From the NCBI RefSeq assembly GCF_032854445.1, contig NC_088301.1:33338402-33402401 (forward strand): DNA of 64,000 bases. The letters are read 5' to 3'. This document shows, one piece after another, positions 27,601 to 39,137 of this stretch. This stretch comes from Liolophura sinensis. Taxonomy: Eukaryota > Mollusca > Polyplacophora > Chitonida > Chitonidae. The position numbers and the translations under genes are program-made. Position 1 is the stretch's first letter, and every line of letters begins with the position of its first letter. The notes under the pieces were generated by a model. It was not told the origin of the DNA. It ran no database searches and saw nothing but the letters and a program-made list of their open reading frames with translations.

Positions 27601-29345
27601 TTTTTCTGCATTGTTATCAGTGAACAATTTCATATAAGAGTTAAAAGAACGTAAAAAAGGAAGGAGAGAAAATAGGGTTGGAGTGATCAAAGAGTGTCGG
27701 GCAGAGGTTATCTTTGAGTTAGATGTTATCTGTAAGACTCACTACTATGCCTAGAAAACCAGTATGGGTGACAAGGGAGAGACTGGGGTGTGACAATATT
27801 TCCTAGGCTATCTGTCAGAATCTGGTCACAGACTTTGACCACACGGTCAGTAGGGGATTCACAATCACCCCGAGCCCCTGTGTCTATCTCTGTCCAGTTC
27901 TCAACAGACCAGCCACACTGTCACATCCATTGTCTCCCAAACGCTTTGTCCTGCTTAATTATGCAGACTGGTGTTGCATTTCCATTTTAATTATCTGAGG
28001 TAATAACATTACAAGGACATCCTTGTGTTATTCTCCATCTCTTGCTGCAGCCGGTGCTGGCTACTGGCCAATTATGGTCGTGTTTTTGTCACCAAGATTT
28101 TCTTCTGTCACCCTAAAGAACGGGAGCTGGCTTTATTGAAATCCCTTTTTGCTGCTTTTTTTATTCCCAGATAAAAGAATCGTTTCTTTGTGCATAAAGA
28201 CCTTCCAGCTTAATCTCAAAAGATTTAGGGGCATGTGACTTTGAAAAGTTACCATTGTTCGGGAAAACTTCATTTGTATAAACAGGATTATGGGTAAATT
28301 GCTGTGGATCTGGAAAGGCAGACATGCCATCAGAGTCACCATTCCAAGAGACAAATGAGACAAATTGCGCTTGATTTATGTCACTTGCAGGTGTGACAAT
28401 GCCGATCAGGACATGTCGTCTGTATTAATGCCGACACACAGCCACATTCCAGGGCTTTCTTTATCCTTGACACCTCATTTGCATTTTGCAAAATTTGCGT
28501 TGACAGCCAAGATGCCAGCAAAATCACGTCTGTTTCTGATCCATTGGCAGGCTTTATAATGCGCCCGTTTTGGGCTAATGGGGTGGAAGGTGACACATTC
28601 GCTGCCACTGTAATTCTATTAGGCCATTGGACTCATGGCAGAGGTGGCCAGGCAAACTCTGTCAGGACATGCTACCGATGTGGACCCAAATGCTTCTGAC
28701 AGCTGGACAAGATTGAGCTATGGCTTATTTATGGCTCTCCTTTTTCACTTCCTTATACATCCTTTGCTGTGTTCTTATTTTTATCCTAAAACTAACTGGA
28801 TCTATGTTAAGGCTGATTCAAAGATTTTCGAAGAAGTGTGACAACTACATCCTGATATTGGTGCCAGGAGCAAAGTAGCTTACATGTTTTCTTGACCAAG
28901 TTGTCTGTGCCATAGGATCAAAAACTCTTGATGAAAGTTAAAATAGTGCTTAAGTCACACCTTTAAGTATTTTAACTGGCTGGTCAGATACGTGGGATAC
29001 AGTCAGGCGTGGGGTTCAGATTAAACAACCCAGCTAGTTAAACCTTAATCATTAACTTGTCAGTGGATTAGAGTCATTTGGATTATAACCAGATTTTTAT
29101 AATGGATCCCATCACACATGCAAATAGGCCTTCTTTTTTGGGTACCTGCAGTTTGCCATACTTTTTTATTTCTTAAGGGATAATAATATTGAATTGAAGC
29201 ACATAAAGACCTTAATTCAGATGATACTCTTGATGCCAACAACATGTTTTTCTGACTTAATCAAACTTCACAAAAAGCTCTTGGCCATATAATGTGGATG
29301 AATCAATCAGAAACAAGCAAAATGTGTCGCATGACTCTAAAGGTG
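24626..29345. other. Intergenic between the sulfotransferase genes, no gene seen
   Basis: Mostly AT-rich sequence with a short taa/ata microsatellite near 25430. The segment 27780-28800 is less AT-rich, repeat-free and rich in motifs such as tgacag, ttaatta and tttatgg, with no convincing open frame. It is one of the better candidates for a conserved non-coding block. Confidence 0.4.
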
Positions 29346-29349
29346 AGTG

Positions 29350-29615
29350 AACACTAAGGGTTTAACGGCGTACTTAACAATTTTTCAGTCATATGACAAC
29401 AAAGGAGTCTTTAGAGTGCATGTCATGTGCCTCCTTGTAGCAAGACGGATTTCCACCACTCTTTTATCTAGTGTTACTTCAATGAGGTAACTTACTCCAG
29501 CATTATCCCCAAACACCAAGGAAGGACTAGCGACAACTTCTTCTTTTAATGTCTTAGGTGTGACCCGATGCAGGATTGACCCTGGATCTACCGTCCCTGA
29601 AGGTGGCTAGGAGGA
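29350..29615 (-). repeat. Second tRNA-derived SINE type, degenerate, minus strand
   Basis: Read on + it begins 'gggtttaacggcgtactta' 'acaatttttcagtcatatga', continues 'aaggagtctttagagtgcat' and 'ggatttccaccactctttta', and ends in an inverted tRNA-like segment 'gcaggattgaccctggatct' 'accgtccctgaagg', an inverted B box. I recall this order from a widespread molluscan SINE but cannot name the family. Confidence 0.65.
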
Positions 29616-32600
29616 AGAAAATTAAGTTTTGAAGGTGTTATGTGTCCCATTTTTGAAAGTTTAAATCGGCCTCTTTCAGCAAATAAAACTCCTGTTAAAA
29701 CTTACAATTAATCTACTAAAGCTCTTCCAGTTTTGTTAATTCAACTCAACTTTCGGTCATTATCCTATGTCTGTAAACTGTGTCATTTGTTCTGTTATTA
29801 ACACATGCATGTACATGTAGTAATTTAATTTACTTATATTTCAAGGCTAATTTATAAATTACATGATTCAACAAATCAGCTTGCTGCAGAGTGACCACAT
29901 AGCCGACTGGGGTAAACCGGCTCAGAATTAGACACATTTATTTTTTTTGAAACGCTTAGTTGACTTTTCGTAATCTGCTTACGATAGTCATGTAAATGAC
30001 CATTAAAGGACTAATAGACTTTAGCGAGCCACTAAAGATTTGTGGAACAGGCCCATTGGCCTCTAGAACAGATTACATTCTACTCATCAATACTGATCTT
30101 TGACCTGTTTTCTTATAATTTACTTTCAAAGCAAATGATCTTTTCCTACTTTCTTTAATAGGTAATTATAGTAGTTTCACTCATGGAACCACTCATAACA
30201 AGAGATATTGAATGCTCAAAGATATATTGTTTTCCTTCATCACACAAACTGTACTGTCACTACATTCATGTTCCCCATCACATAAACCTAAACATAGCCA
30301 TGTGAACATAACACAACATTCACCATTTGCCAACTTTCACACTGTTGTCACTCATATGGATTTACTCTGTGCTGTAGCCTTTTGTAGATCTTTAAACTGC
30401 TGAACACAGATTGCAGATTTTGAGACTGCAGAGTCAAGGGATTTTGGTTGGCACATCATAGCTGTTGCTACGAATGCCTATTGTACACTGCCTCTACTCA
30501 CTGATAATAGATTCCACCTTCTAACCTGCATTCCAACAATAAAAAAACATGGAAGATATATTGGAAAGCATATTGTGGCGATGAGACATGAGATGTGTAT
30601 TTGGGTGATTATCTGTCTTTTTGAAGCTTGGACATTTGGCTTTGTGAAATGGATGATTTTTATGGTATTTATTTATTTTTTGATGGGGTGGGGGGGGGGG
30701 GGTGAGGGACTATGAAGGAAGAGAAATATATTCATATTATATATTTAGTATAAGTTTAATTTATTTACTTTCTGACTGTCAATGCCATCTTTCACTTGAA
30801 CTGGATGCTAATGCTTTTATTAGGAATTTTCAAGCCTCTTTACTAGCTTAACCTCTAAAGAGATCAAAATTTTGACTTTGTTATGTGGGTGTGGGTGTGA
30901 AGAATTTAGCATAAAAAATTACTACTTTAGAATGCATATCCTTGACAAGAAAAAGCAGTAGCACATGGCCATTCCTAGATGGCTATTTGAAATGCTGTGG
31001 TTGTCATTTATCTCCCTGTGTGACATCTTCTGTCGTAGAGGGGACAAAGAAAGCAGCCCTATGTCAATCAAGATGGCTTTATTTCTGTCATTTTTTAACA
31101 GCTTTCCACTGATAATGCATTCAAAGTGGCCATGATAATTTATTCATAAATTCATTGACCTGTAATTTTGGAAGAAGACATTAACTCGTTGGCTGTGATC
31201 CGCATCAGATTGCAATCTGTCACAAAGAAAAGCCACTAAGCCTTTCTCTTAATTCAACATTAATGAAAAAAAGATAAAGATTATCACCAGCTCTGTTGTT
31301 TCAAATAACAAGGTTGTAGTTTGCCCTAAAAACACACAAAGCTAAAACCATTATTGAGATTCTGGTTTTAAGTGATTATAATAGCATGAGGAAGTGTGCA
31401 CAAGCTTCTAATTCAAGTTTGAAAGACTCCTGAAATAAATCACTAAAATTACACTCATTTAATACTCAGATTACAATATACAGTACAAAATGCCAAGGGT
31501 ATTCAGTATGCTCACATGTTCATGATATGCCTTCTTGAGAAAGAACAAGTTTAGCGGATATATTTTGAAAAATACAAACTATATGTATGTGCATGGTTTT
31601 TATTTATGATTTGAAGCATTTGCTGGCTCACTGCAAATGTCAGAGCCTTGAAAAATGAGATCGCATGTTCAGATCTAGCTGTGGCTGCATCAGGTACATG
31701 AACCTGCGGAAAGCAGTGGCTTACCTACGTCACTAGGATAAATGAAGCAGTCATGTGTATCCTGTAATCAAGGATACATGTACATCTATATGCCATTTTT
31801 CTGGGTGAAGCAAGCTTAGGATAAACCACTACATCCTTTCAGGTTTCTGATAAATTTAGCTAGCTTAAAGAAATAGGTTGGGAAAGTGGATAACCATAGG
31901 CTTAGCAGAGAGTTCAAGGTTTTGGGGATGCAAAATTAAGGTTTAGCAACTACTACTATAATTCTCCAACCTTTTTGAAAGTTTGCAATATGTTTATTTA
32001 AGCATATTCTGAGGGCATTATTTTGTGAAGACTAACAAAATTATACTTTGCGTGAAGCCCTGAAAATGGCCAACCCAATCAGTGTAGTTTTATTTCAAAA
32101 CCAAATCAAAAATGGGCATAAATGATGCTTAAAGTTGCTCTTTCATATGCAGAATTGTTAAGAAAATAGAGTATATTTGATTTTAGTTACTTCTGCCGGC
32201 CTTTTGCATGATTCAGAGAGTTCTGTTGATCGTTGAAATGTGTTGAGGTTTGTTTGAAAGGTAAGATGGTATATTTCTGGGAAAATATAAGTTTCATCAA
32301 TAAAATTAACAATTTGTGATCTTTGTATGCCTCTAAAAACAACAACACAGTAATCAAAGTGATTAACCCATTTGTATACACCCCGAATGTGATGTTAAAT
32401 GGTTTGAGAGTTCAAATATAGTGCCCACTTCATGATATATGTGATCTTGTTCAACATAGTTGATCGTGCACAAACAAAGATTCATTGGATTGTTAATAGT
32501 TTCACAATCGCAGCTACATGCAAGACACCATGCTTTGCATGCTTCTCACTTCACTTAAAGTTCTTCTCCAGTTCTAAAAGAAACCTGGTGGAAATATTAA

Positions 32601-33474
32601 ATTGATATGAATAATTTATAATTTAGGAGAATAATTCAGACTATCTTGATCCTTATCAGTTAACACTGCTTTGAACATACAGAGGTGTTGACAAATCCTA
32701 TACATGTACATGTAGCTCTTCAGTTCTAGTTGAGGGACCTCCTATAATTAAAAAGACAACAAAACCATATATATCCTATGTATTTTTCAAAAATAACATT
32801 TTGTATGTAGACCAGTAATAAAAGCACAATGATTTATTATGTGGAACTACCACATCTTGATCAGACATTTAGATGTCAATTTTGCAGCTGTTTAGGCCTC
32901 ATTTCAACCAGTTGTGTTTCTCCATGCCTGTTTCATACAACATTATTTTTATACAATACATGTATATCCTTATGCTAATTAATTGTATAAGTGATTTACA
33001 CCAGTGAAGAGAAATTTTAGAATTCCAGTCTAAATGTTTGTTTCCCAGTGGTATTTACATATGAGTAGTACTCTGTGTTTTTCAAATTTCCTAATGACGT
33101 TTAAAGCTAAAGTTCCATACATCCAGTAGCAGTATGCAGATGTGCAAGCATGGATCTTTGATATGTTGGGTATCCTTTTGATTACTTGCCACCCACATGA
33201 AAGGAAATACCTCTTCATTGAAGTTGCTTTTAGGACTCCTCCCCCCCACTCCTCTTATCCAGTTATATATACTGCATGTCACATAAATCGATACAGGGAC
33301 TGATTGATTTTACCCGAATGAAACACATATGCACTCATTTTTTTTGCTGCACATACCTCTACCACGTGTATGGAATCTTGGCTTCACACATAACCACATT
33401 TATCTTTATGAATGATGTATATTTTATAGACTTCACCCCATCAGACCCTTACCAGTGAGATTGCAAACTCGAAT
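29616..33474. other. Intergenic or intronic, no gene seen
   Basis: Nothing coding recognised. A poly-G run lies at 30684-30703. The block 31010-31260 (ccctatgtcaatcaagatgg, aatttattcataaattcatt) looks like a candidate conserved non-coding element with homeodomain-type motifs. May lie partly in the 5' intron of the second sulfotransferase gene. Confidence 0.4.
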
Positions 33475-33625
33475 CCATCACTCAGTGGTTCTATTTCACT
33501 AACTCAGGAAGCATGTCAGGTGCCTAGTAAAAGGCTGTGGTTAACGCGGGACACTCCAGTTCCTCAGTCAATAAGCCTGACCACTGTGTAATAAGCGAAT
33601 AATTCTTCAGTACAGTGTTGTCAGA
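33475..33625 (+). repeat. Very degenerate SINE remnant
   Basis: 'cactcagtggttctatttca' resembles the SINE start and 'gtaataagcgaataattctt' 'cagtacagtg' its tail. The middle is heavily altered. Confidence 0.4.
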
Positions 33626-34130
33626 AAATATCAGTGTTACTTGCCGCCTTTTTTTGTTGATGGTTAGAGTTCCAGTTTTCACTTGCCACTTGATGACTGT
33701 TCTGAGGAAAAAGTGTTTTGATTGCTGTCTAATATATGTCTTTATATAATGTTAATTAAGTTTTTGTTTACCTTTTTCTTTTTTGAAAAATAAATTTTTT
33801 TTGTGTGTGTGTTACACTTTGCATTAAAATTCACGTAAGTTTTAAATGTTATCATTATTGTCTTATGAATATGGGGATGAAATGGTGTAATTGATAAAGA
33901 GATAATAATATTGATTTATTCATTCTTGAATATACATATGCAAACACCAAGTTAATATGGCCGTTGTGTAGTATATGTATATGAATATACATCATGCATG
34001 ATAATGCAAATTATTTGCAGTGCGGAATCCCATACAAGTGATCTCTGCAATTTATACAGTATAAACTCATATTTCTTACACCATAGAGTGGATGCACATG
34101 ACATCATCAACATCATAAAAATAGCCAGTC

Positions 34131-34184
34131 AGCCATATTGGAGTCCTGTTTACATAGGTATAGCCACAACACTCTAATATGGCT
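34131..34184. repeat. 14-bp inverted repeat around gccatattgg
   Basis: agccatattggagt (34131-34144) pairs with actctaatatggct (34171-34184) with one mismatch and a 26-nt loop. It lies just before the SINE at 34196 and may be a remnant of a small transposon end. 'ggccatattggag' also occurs near 3101. Confidence 0.55.
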
Positions 34185-34195
34185 GCCAAAAGTAG

Positions 34196-34424
34196 GTCAT
34201 GCAACCCCTCTCACTGATGCAGTGGCTGTGAATTGAATTAATCCAGCTCATACTGGCTCCCTGAGTTTGTATTAAAGTGGTTAGGCCTGGCACCAACCCC
34301 CAGATGGTTTTGGGTCTTCCACCCAAGGCTCTGCTTAGTTTCCTTCCTATATGTCATTCTGGCCGCCATTGCATGAGTGAAATATTCTAAAATACAACTT
34401 AAAACACCAATCAAATAAACAATT
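34196..34424 (+). repeat. SINE copy ending 39 nt before a splice acceptor
   Basis: Degenerate but full-span copy: 'cctctcactgatgcagtggc' 'tgtgaattgaa', 'cagctcatactggct', 'cccccagatggttttgggtc', 'tctgcttagtttccttcct', 'tgagtgaaatattctaaaat' 'acaacttaaaacaccaatca' 'aataaac'. Its tail contains 'caacttaaaac', a possible branch-point sequence for the acceptor of the second sulfotransferase gene. Confidence 0.75.
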
Positions 34425-34442
34425 ATTTTTTCAAATAACAGA

Positions 34443-34463
34443 TGCATATTTTTTTCTTTTCAG
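34443..34463 (+). promoter_or_regulatory. Predicted 3' splice site before second HS3ST-like ORF
   Basis: The pyrimidine tract 'tatttttttcttttcag' ends with AG at 34462-34463. The coding ATG follows 18 nt later. This is almost the same layout as in the first gene, supporting common descent with the coding frame in a single exon. Confidence 0.75.
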
Positions 34464-34470
34464 TTGTCTG

Positions 34471-34587
34471 ATGTCTAGAAAATGCCAACCCTTCAGAATA
34501 ATAGCTCCGCTGGAAATTATATGCGTGTGGGGGATGAGGAAGTGCGGCATGAAATTTTGCCCAAGACATTCAAATGGCCAAGGTTGA
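34471..34587 (+). promoter_or_regulatory. Out-of-frame upstream ORF overlapping the second HS3ST-like start
   Basis: An ATG 11 nt before the main start opens a 38-codon frame that runs past the main ATG and ends at TGA 34585-34587. The main ATG has A at -3, so leaky scanning could still give the enzyme. A translational-control role is inference. Confidence 0.4.
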
Positions 34588-35573
34588 CAAGGTGCCGTGT
34601 CACCTTCATCAGTTTTTTTGTCGTTGTCGCTGTTGTTTTCTTTGTCTATACTTGCACTAAAACACTGGGAGTGTCGCCAGCTTCAATCTGCTCACTGGTG
34701 CAGTCCCAGAAAGTTGCTGTTAGTCTACCTCCTGAAAATACTCCACCTTCAGCTGTGGAAAGTGAACGTCGGCACCCGGCCCACACCCGCCGACGTCTAC
34801 CTCAGTGTATTATAATCGGGGTCCGGAAAGGGGGTACTCGAGCTTTGCTCCGTTTTCTGAACTTACATCCTAACATACAAGCAGCCGGCAGGGAGATACA
34901 CTTCTTTGACGATGACTACAACTACAGTCTGGGCTATGACTGGTACCGTAAGAAAATGCCATTCTCATATGCAAATCAGATTACCATGGAGAAAAGTCCT
35001 GCATACTTTGTGAATGAGAAGGTTCCTGAGCGTGTGTGGAAGATGAACCATTCCATCAGTCTACTTTTGATTGTGAGAGACCCAGTTCAGCGGACCATCT
35101 CTGACTATGCACAGCTCATGTACAATAAGATTGACCGAGGTAAGACGTTCAAAAGATTTGAGGACAATGCCATTGACCCTCTGACCGGAGAAATAAATGT
35201 GCATTATGCTGCAATCCGCCGCTCCGTGTATCATCGCCATATGGCAAGGTGGCTTAACTTCTTCCACTTGCGACAGTTTTTGATTGTGAGTGGGGAGGAA
35301 TTGGTTGATGATCCAGTCAGGGCTATAAAGAAGGTAGAAGACTTTCTTGGGCTTGAGCACCGTATCGGGCAGGACTTCTTTTACTTCAACGAAACAAGGG
35401 GGTTCTATTGTGTCCGTGAGGATTCTAGAGAGAGCTGTTTGGCTAACAGCAAAGGGAGACCCCACCCTGATATAAACCCTCAGGTCGTTAAAAAACTCCG
35501 CAGGTATTTCCGAGGTCACAACGAAAAATTTTTCCAACTTGTCAATCAAAGGTTTGATTGGCCAACAGAATAA
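34482..35573 (+). CDS. HS3ST5-like: Heparan sulfate glucosamine 3-O-sulfotransferase, HS3ST5-like (copy 2)
   Basis: 363-residue type II membrane enzyme of the same subfamily as the gene at 23088. Residues 1-39 are cytosolic with basic residues before the helix, 40-57 membrane helix, 58-105 a proline- and arginine-containing stem, and 106-363 the sulfotransferase domain. Motifs are the canonical PAPS loop RKGGTRAL (115-122), probable catalytic base Glu138 in REIHFFD, EKSPAYF (170-176), 3'-phosphate motif RDPVQRTISDYAQ (199-211), Cys310/Cys319 and KGRPHP (324-329). N147, N189 and N303 are possible glycosylation sites. 'EWYRKKMPFSY'-type and 'FEDNAIDPLTGE' segments are closest to HS3ST5, while 'LIVSGEELVDDP' resembles the HS3ST2/3 branch. 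Unlike copy 1 it keeps both loop glycines. Frame intact, coding sequence in one exon. No AATAAA appears within about 2.4 kb after the stop (first at 38050), so the 3' UTR may be long or use a variant signal. Confidence 0.95.
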   Translation: MPTLQNNSSAGNYMRVGDEEVRHEILPKTFKWPRLTRCRVTFISFFVVVAVVFFVYTCTKTLGVSPASICSLVQSQKVAVSLPPENTPPSAVESERRHPAHTRRRLPQCIIIGVRKGGTRALLRFLNLHPNIQAAGREIHFFDDDYNYSLGYDWYRKKMPFSYANQITMEKSPAYFVNEKVPERVWKMNHSISLLLIVRDPVQRTISDYAQLMYNKIDRGKTFKRFEDNAIDPLTGEINVHYAAIRRSVYHRHMARWLNFFHLRQFLIVSGEELVDDPVRAIKKVEDFLGLEHRIGQDFFYFNETRGFYCVREDSRESCLANSKGRPHPDINPQVVKKLRRYFRGHNEKFFQLVNQRFDWPTE

Positions 35574-37615
35574 CGCAGACAGTAGTTAAAAAGCAGCTTT
35601 CCTGATTGCTTAAAAACTCAACCAGTCTTGTTTTAGCACCTGCATACATGTATTTGCTTGATGCTGTCAGGATTTCATAAGAAATGAAAAAAAGAAATTT
35701 GAAAGATGTGTTAGTGGGAGGTGAAAGCAGATTCAGGTGCTATCTCAGTGTTTATGTGTTGTGTGTTAAGGGCAGTATTATAGGAGTCACTCTTCCAGTG
35801 TTATTATTTCATTTGTCAGAGAAGCACACATTTTAATTTTTTATTTTTCAAACTTTATTTTACCTTTGAGTTGCGTTTTACCTCACCAGAAAAAATTCAG
35901 ATTATCAGATTTGATAAACAGATCCGAGTCATTCATCAAAATTAATCAGGGAAAGTTTTTATTTCATGATTGTACTTTATTGTTATATCCGACCAAATTT
36001 GTGGTTTTTACACAAATAGTATTGTTTTGTTTTTGAGTGATTATGTTTATGTTTCTTATTGTTATTATTATGATTGTGAATTTCATGGGTGTTAAGAGGT
36101 TGTCTTTTTCATGTATGCACACGTTTATATCCATTTCTTTGATGTTTAGATGTAACTTATCTTTATTTAATGTGGATCAGTAGTCCAAACTAATTCTTTT
36201 TTTATGGTGAAGATTTCTGTAGCTGTGTCCTTAAAAGGAAAAAGAAATGAATGGTTTGAAGTATTGCCTCTGGCATATGGGAACAAATCGTGGGAAAATT
36301 GTGAAATTGTTAGTCCAGGGGAAGCTACTCTACAACAAAATTATTTAACTTTAAGTGAGTCCTGATTTACATGAATCTAAACTGTTTTTAGCATCGGTAA
36401 TGTATCGGAATACCTACGATGAAAATGTAGCCTAGTGTTGTCATGTTCAAATTTTCTTGTACATGTATTTACATGACATTTGATCTTTTGCCTCAGATAA
36501 AAACTGAAGGATTTTATGGAAAAGCAAAATTATACCCACACGTGGCTGTTAAAAGTTAAACATATGTAATTGTTTTATGATGTAATATTTCACTAAAACT
36601 CAGGAATGGTTGTATAATGGAGATGACAACTAATATACTTTCTTCTTGAGTGTACATCATATGGTTTCATCACAGGTAGATAAGTTAAAATTGATTTGCT
36701 GTTTCATTCCCACCCTCTGAACAAGGGAGGAGGTCGTGGTATTCTTTATTCCTTTGTTCAGTTGTTTAGTATTTGTCTATATGTATTGTGAATTGATCCA
36801 GTACTGATGAGTTTATACTCAATTCAGATATGATAAAGTTATTTTATGCAGGTATAAAATAGCTGCAGTTGTCTTTATTTTACATCTTTAATACACAAAT
36901 TATACTTTAACATTCGTCCATTTAATTTTATTTTACTTTCTGAAATTTAAATTTTCTGTTATTTTCTCCGCAAAAGTGTTAAGGAAGTCATTTACTGATA
37001 TGTGTTCTTAAATGCGAAATAGATGGACATATTGATGTTTTGTTTTGTTAGAAGTCATTTTTTTATTTTCATACCTTAGCACTAATAGACCAGGGTAGGG
37101 GTGGTGGTATATTGAATTCAATTAGTGCAGATATTTCATACAGCTTGGAAGTGTGGTTTGCCTTGGCTGTGATTCAGCTTGTCTCAACTATGTAATATTA
37201 GGGTAGTTTTGATACAAATGCAGCTGACCATCCCTTGGTTGAAGGAAATAGATACTTGTTCAATGGAACATATGCAGTCGTCTTATAATATCATATTAAT
37301 TTAGAAATGATCACTCTTGATATTGGCGCTCAGTTCGATAGTGGAAGTTACTGTTTGATGGGTTATTTGAGGTGTGTTTCATGTTTATTTGTAGTGTTCA
37401 ATATTTGCAAGTCTTCATGTTTCTAAGAGTCTGTCACCCACATTATGTCACAACTTGTGCAAGGAAATCTTCAAGTTTACAAAATGTTTATGCATGTATA
37501 ACTAAGGAGAAAATGATATAACATTGTTCAGCTTTTATTGCTGCAATGTAAAATGTTCATGGACATATGTGTTTTTATATCAAACAGCAGCCACATATAG
37601 GTGGGTTACTAAACA
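35574..37615. other. Probable 3' UTR then intergenic, nothing else seen
   Basis: Very AT-rich, with several T-runs and ATTTA motifs (for example 'tttatttaatg' near 36160) that would suit a 3' UTR. No gene or repeat recognised. Confidence 0.45.
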
Positions 37616-37775
37616 AAGTCTCCGTCCGTACGAAGGAAAGTCTACCAGCAACATGCGGATGGTCGTGGGTTTCCCCTGGGCTCTGCCTGGTTTCCTCCCA
37701 CAATAGTGCTGGCTACTGTCATGTACTTGAAATATTCTTGAGTACGGTGCAAAACATCAGTCAAGTAGATAAATA
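37616..37775 (+). repeat. tRNA-derived SINE, 3' two-thirds
   Basis: 'aaagtctaccagcaacatgc' 'ggatggtcgtgggtttccc', 'ctgggctctgcctggtttcc' 'tcccacaatagtgctggct', 'ttgaaatattcttgagtacg' and 'aaaacatcagtcaagtagat' 'aaat'. The tRNA-like head is missing. Confidence 0.85.
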
Positions 37776-39058
37776 CTAAACAAAGAGTGTAGTGCTCATA
37801 CCCTCATTTAACTCATCCAGCTTAAGAGAGAAGAGGTTGTGTGAGAGGGAGCTCTCTCTCTACTCAGGAGTTGTTAAGACCTCGCCACCACCACCACCCT
37901 TCCCGCATTTCTCTCCCTTCCCCATTCCAAACCCCTTTCTGTATTGAGTATATCCCTCCTGCCCTCATATGGTTGGGTCACTCAACTGCATTATTTACAT
38001 ATGTATTATTTAGGTTTCGCATATTGTAAGAAATATGGAATGTTTGTTTAATAAATCACATGCACAATTTACATTATTTAGGTTTCTTAAATTGCTACAA
38101 GTTTCAAAAATTTGTTTAATTGTTCTCAAAAAATATAATTCCATGGACTTGGTAAAAGGTTATTTCACAGATATTTTATGTATTCCTGAAAGAAGTTGTA
38201 GTCAACACGGCCAGGTCATGTAACAGGTGCATCTTGTCTGTCTTGTTCACAGGCTGCCTTGCTGTGTGATACTCACATACATACGTATGTTACAGGTATA
38301 ACAACCCAAATCTATTGCAGAACCAAGAATCAAGCTGTGACAGTAGAGTGATATTTCCACAATATAATGCAAGAGTGATGGTGGAATGACATTCATAGTT
38401 GACAGAATGCCTCTCTGACATTGGCACTAGGATAATATTTACATATAGTTCAAAGGCAATTTGACCATGGATATAATTACATTGCTTATACTCTCACAAC
38501 CCACAGTGTGCACAACTAGTCAGATTCAATCTGCCGTTGGTAAGGTAGACATAACTTTCACAAAACTTTGTGAAGCAAATTTCTCATAACTTAGTTTGTA
38601 AATGACATGAGTTAAGATCATCTCTCACCGAATTTCTCACATTTATTTACACAGGTTATAAACATAGAATGCATATGGTGCCGGTTTTTGAAATAGTAAC
38701 AATTCTGATCCAGATGTGAAAGTAGATGGACACATTTTATATACATGTAGTTCATTTAACAACCTTGTCAGGCCAAAATACAAGATTTGATAATTGACAT
38801 GTGACAATGCAGAGAAATTGTAGGTTACAACACCAGAATTGAGATCTATACATGAACATTTAGATGGTAAATCCATCTGCACTCTATTTTCTTTTCAGGG
38901 AAAGTAGATAGCTGTACATGTGTAATGTGTCTCAATGCAAAGACCCTTTATGATATGTGAAAAACACAGGTAATATGATGATCTTTTGTGAGGTGCAGTT
39001 AGTTTATTTTAAATGTAATAGTGCTACAGTTACTACATTTTTGGGGCGTAGGCTGCAA
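37776..39058. other. Intergenic, nothing recognised
   Basis: Includes a ctctct/accacc-rich stretch near 37850-37930 and the first AATAAA after the second sulfotransferase gene (38050-38055). No gene supported. Confidence 0.45.
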
Positions 39059-39137
39059 ACTATGTATGTGTATTTATTTGATCATACTATGTATGCGTAT
39101 CTATTTGATCATACTATGTATGGGTATCTATTTGATC
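39059..39137. repeat. 27-bp tandem repeat, three copies
   Basis: Unit 'actatgtatg' + 'tgtatttatttgatcat' repeats at 39059, 39086 and 39113 with one or two substitutions per unit. The unit is a multiple of three, so a frame passes through it, but there is no gene. Confidence 0.9.

Noticed and set aside
30684-30703. Poly-G runs here and at 53400-53417 and 54260-54271 as functional G-quadruplexes
   Set aside because: Single homopolymers or simple repeats, also prone to sequencing error. No conserved pattern of four G-tracts.
35061-35549. 162-codon antisense frame opposite the second sulfotransferase
   Set aside because: It is the complement of a highly constrained coding sequence and shows no protein similarity that I recognise.
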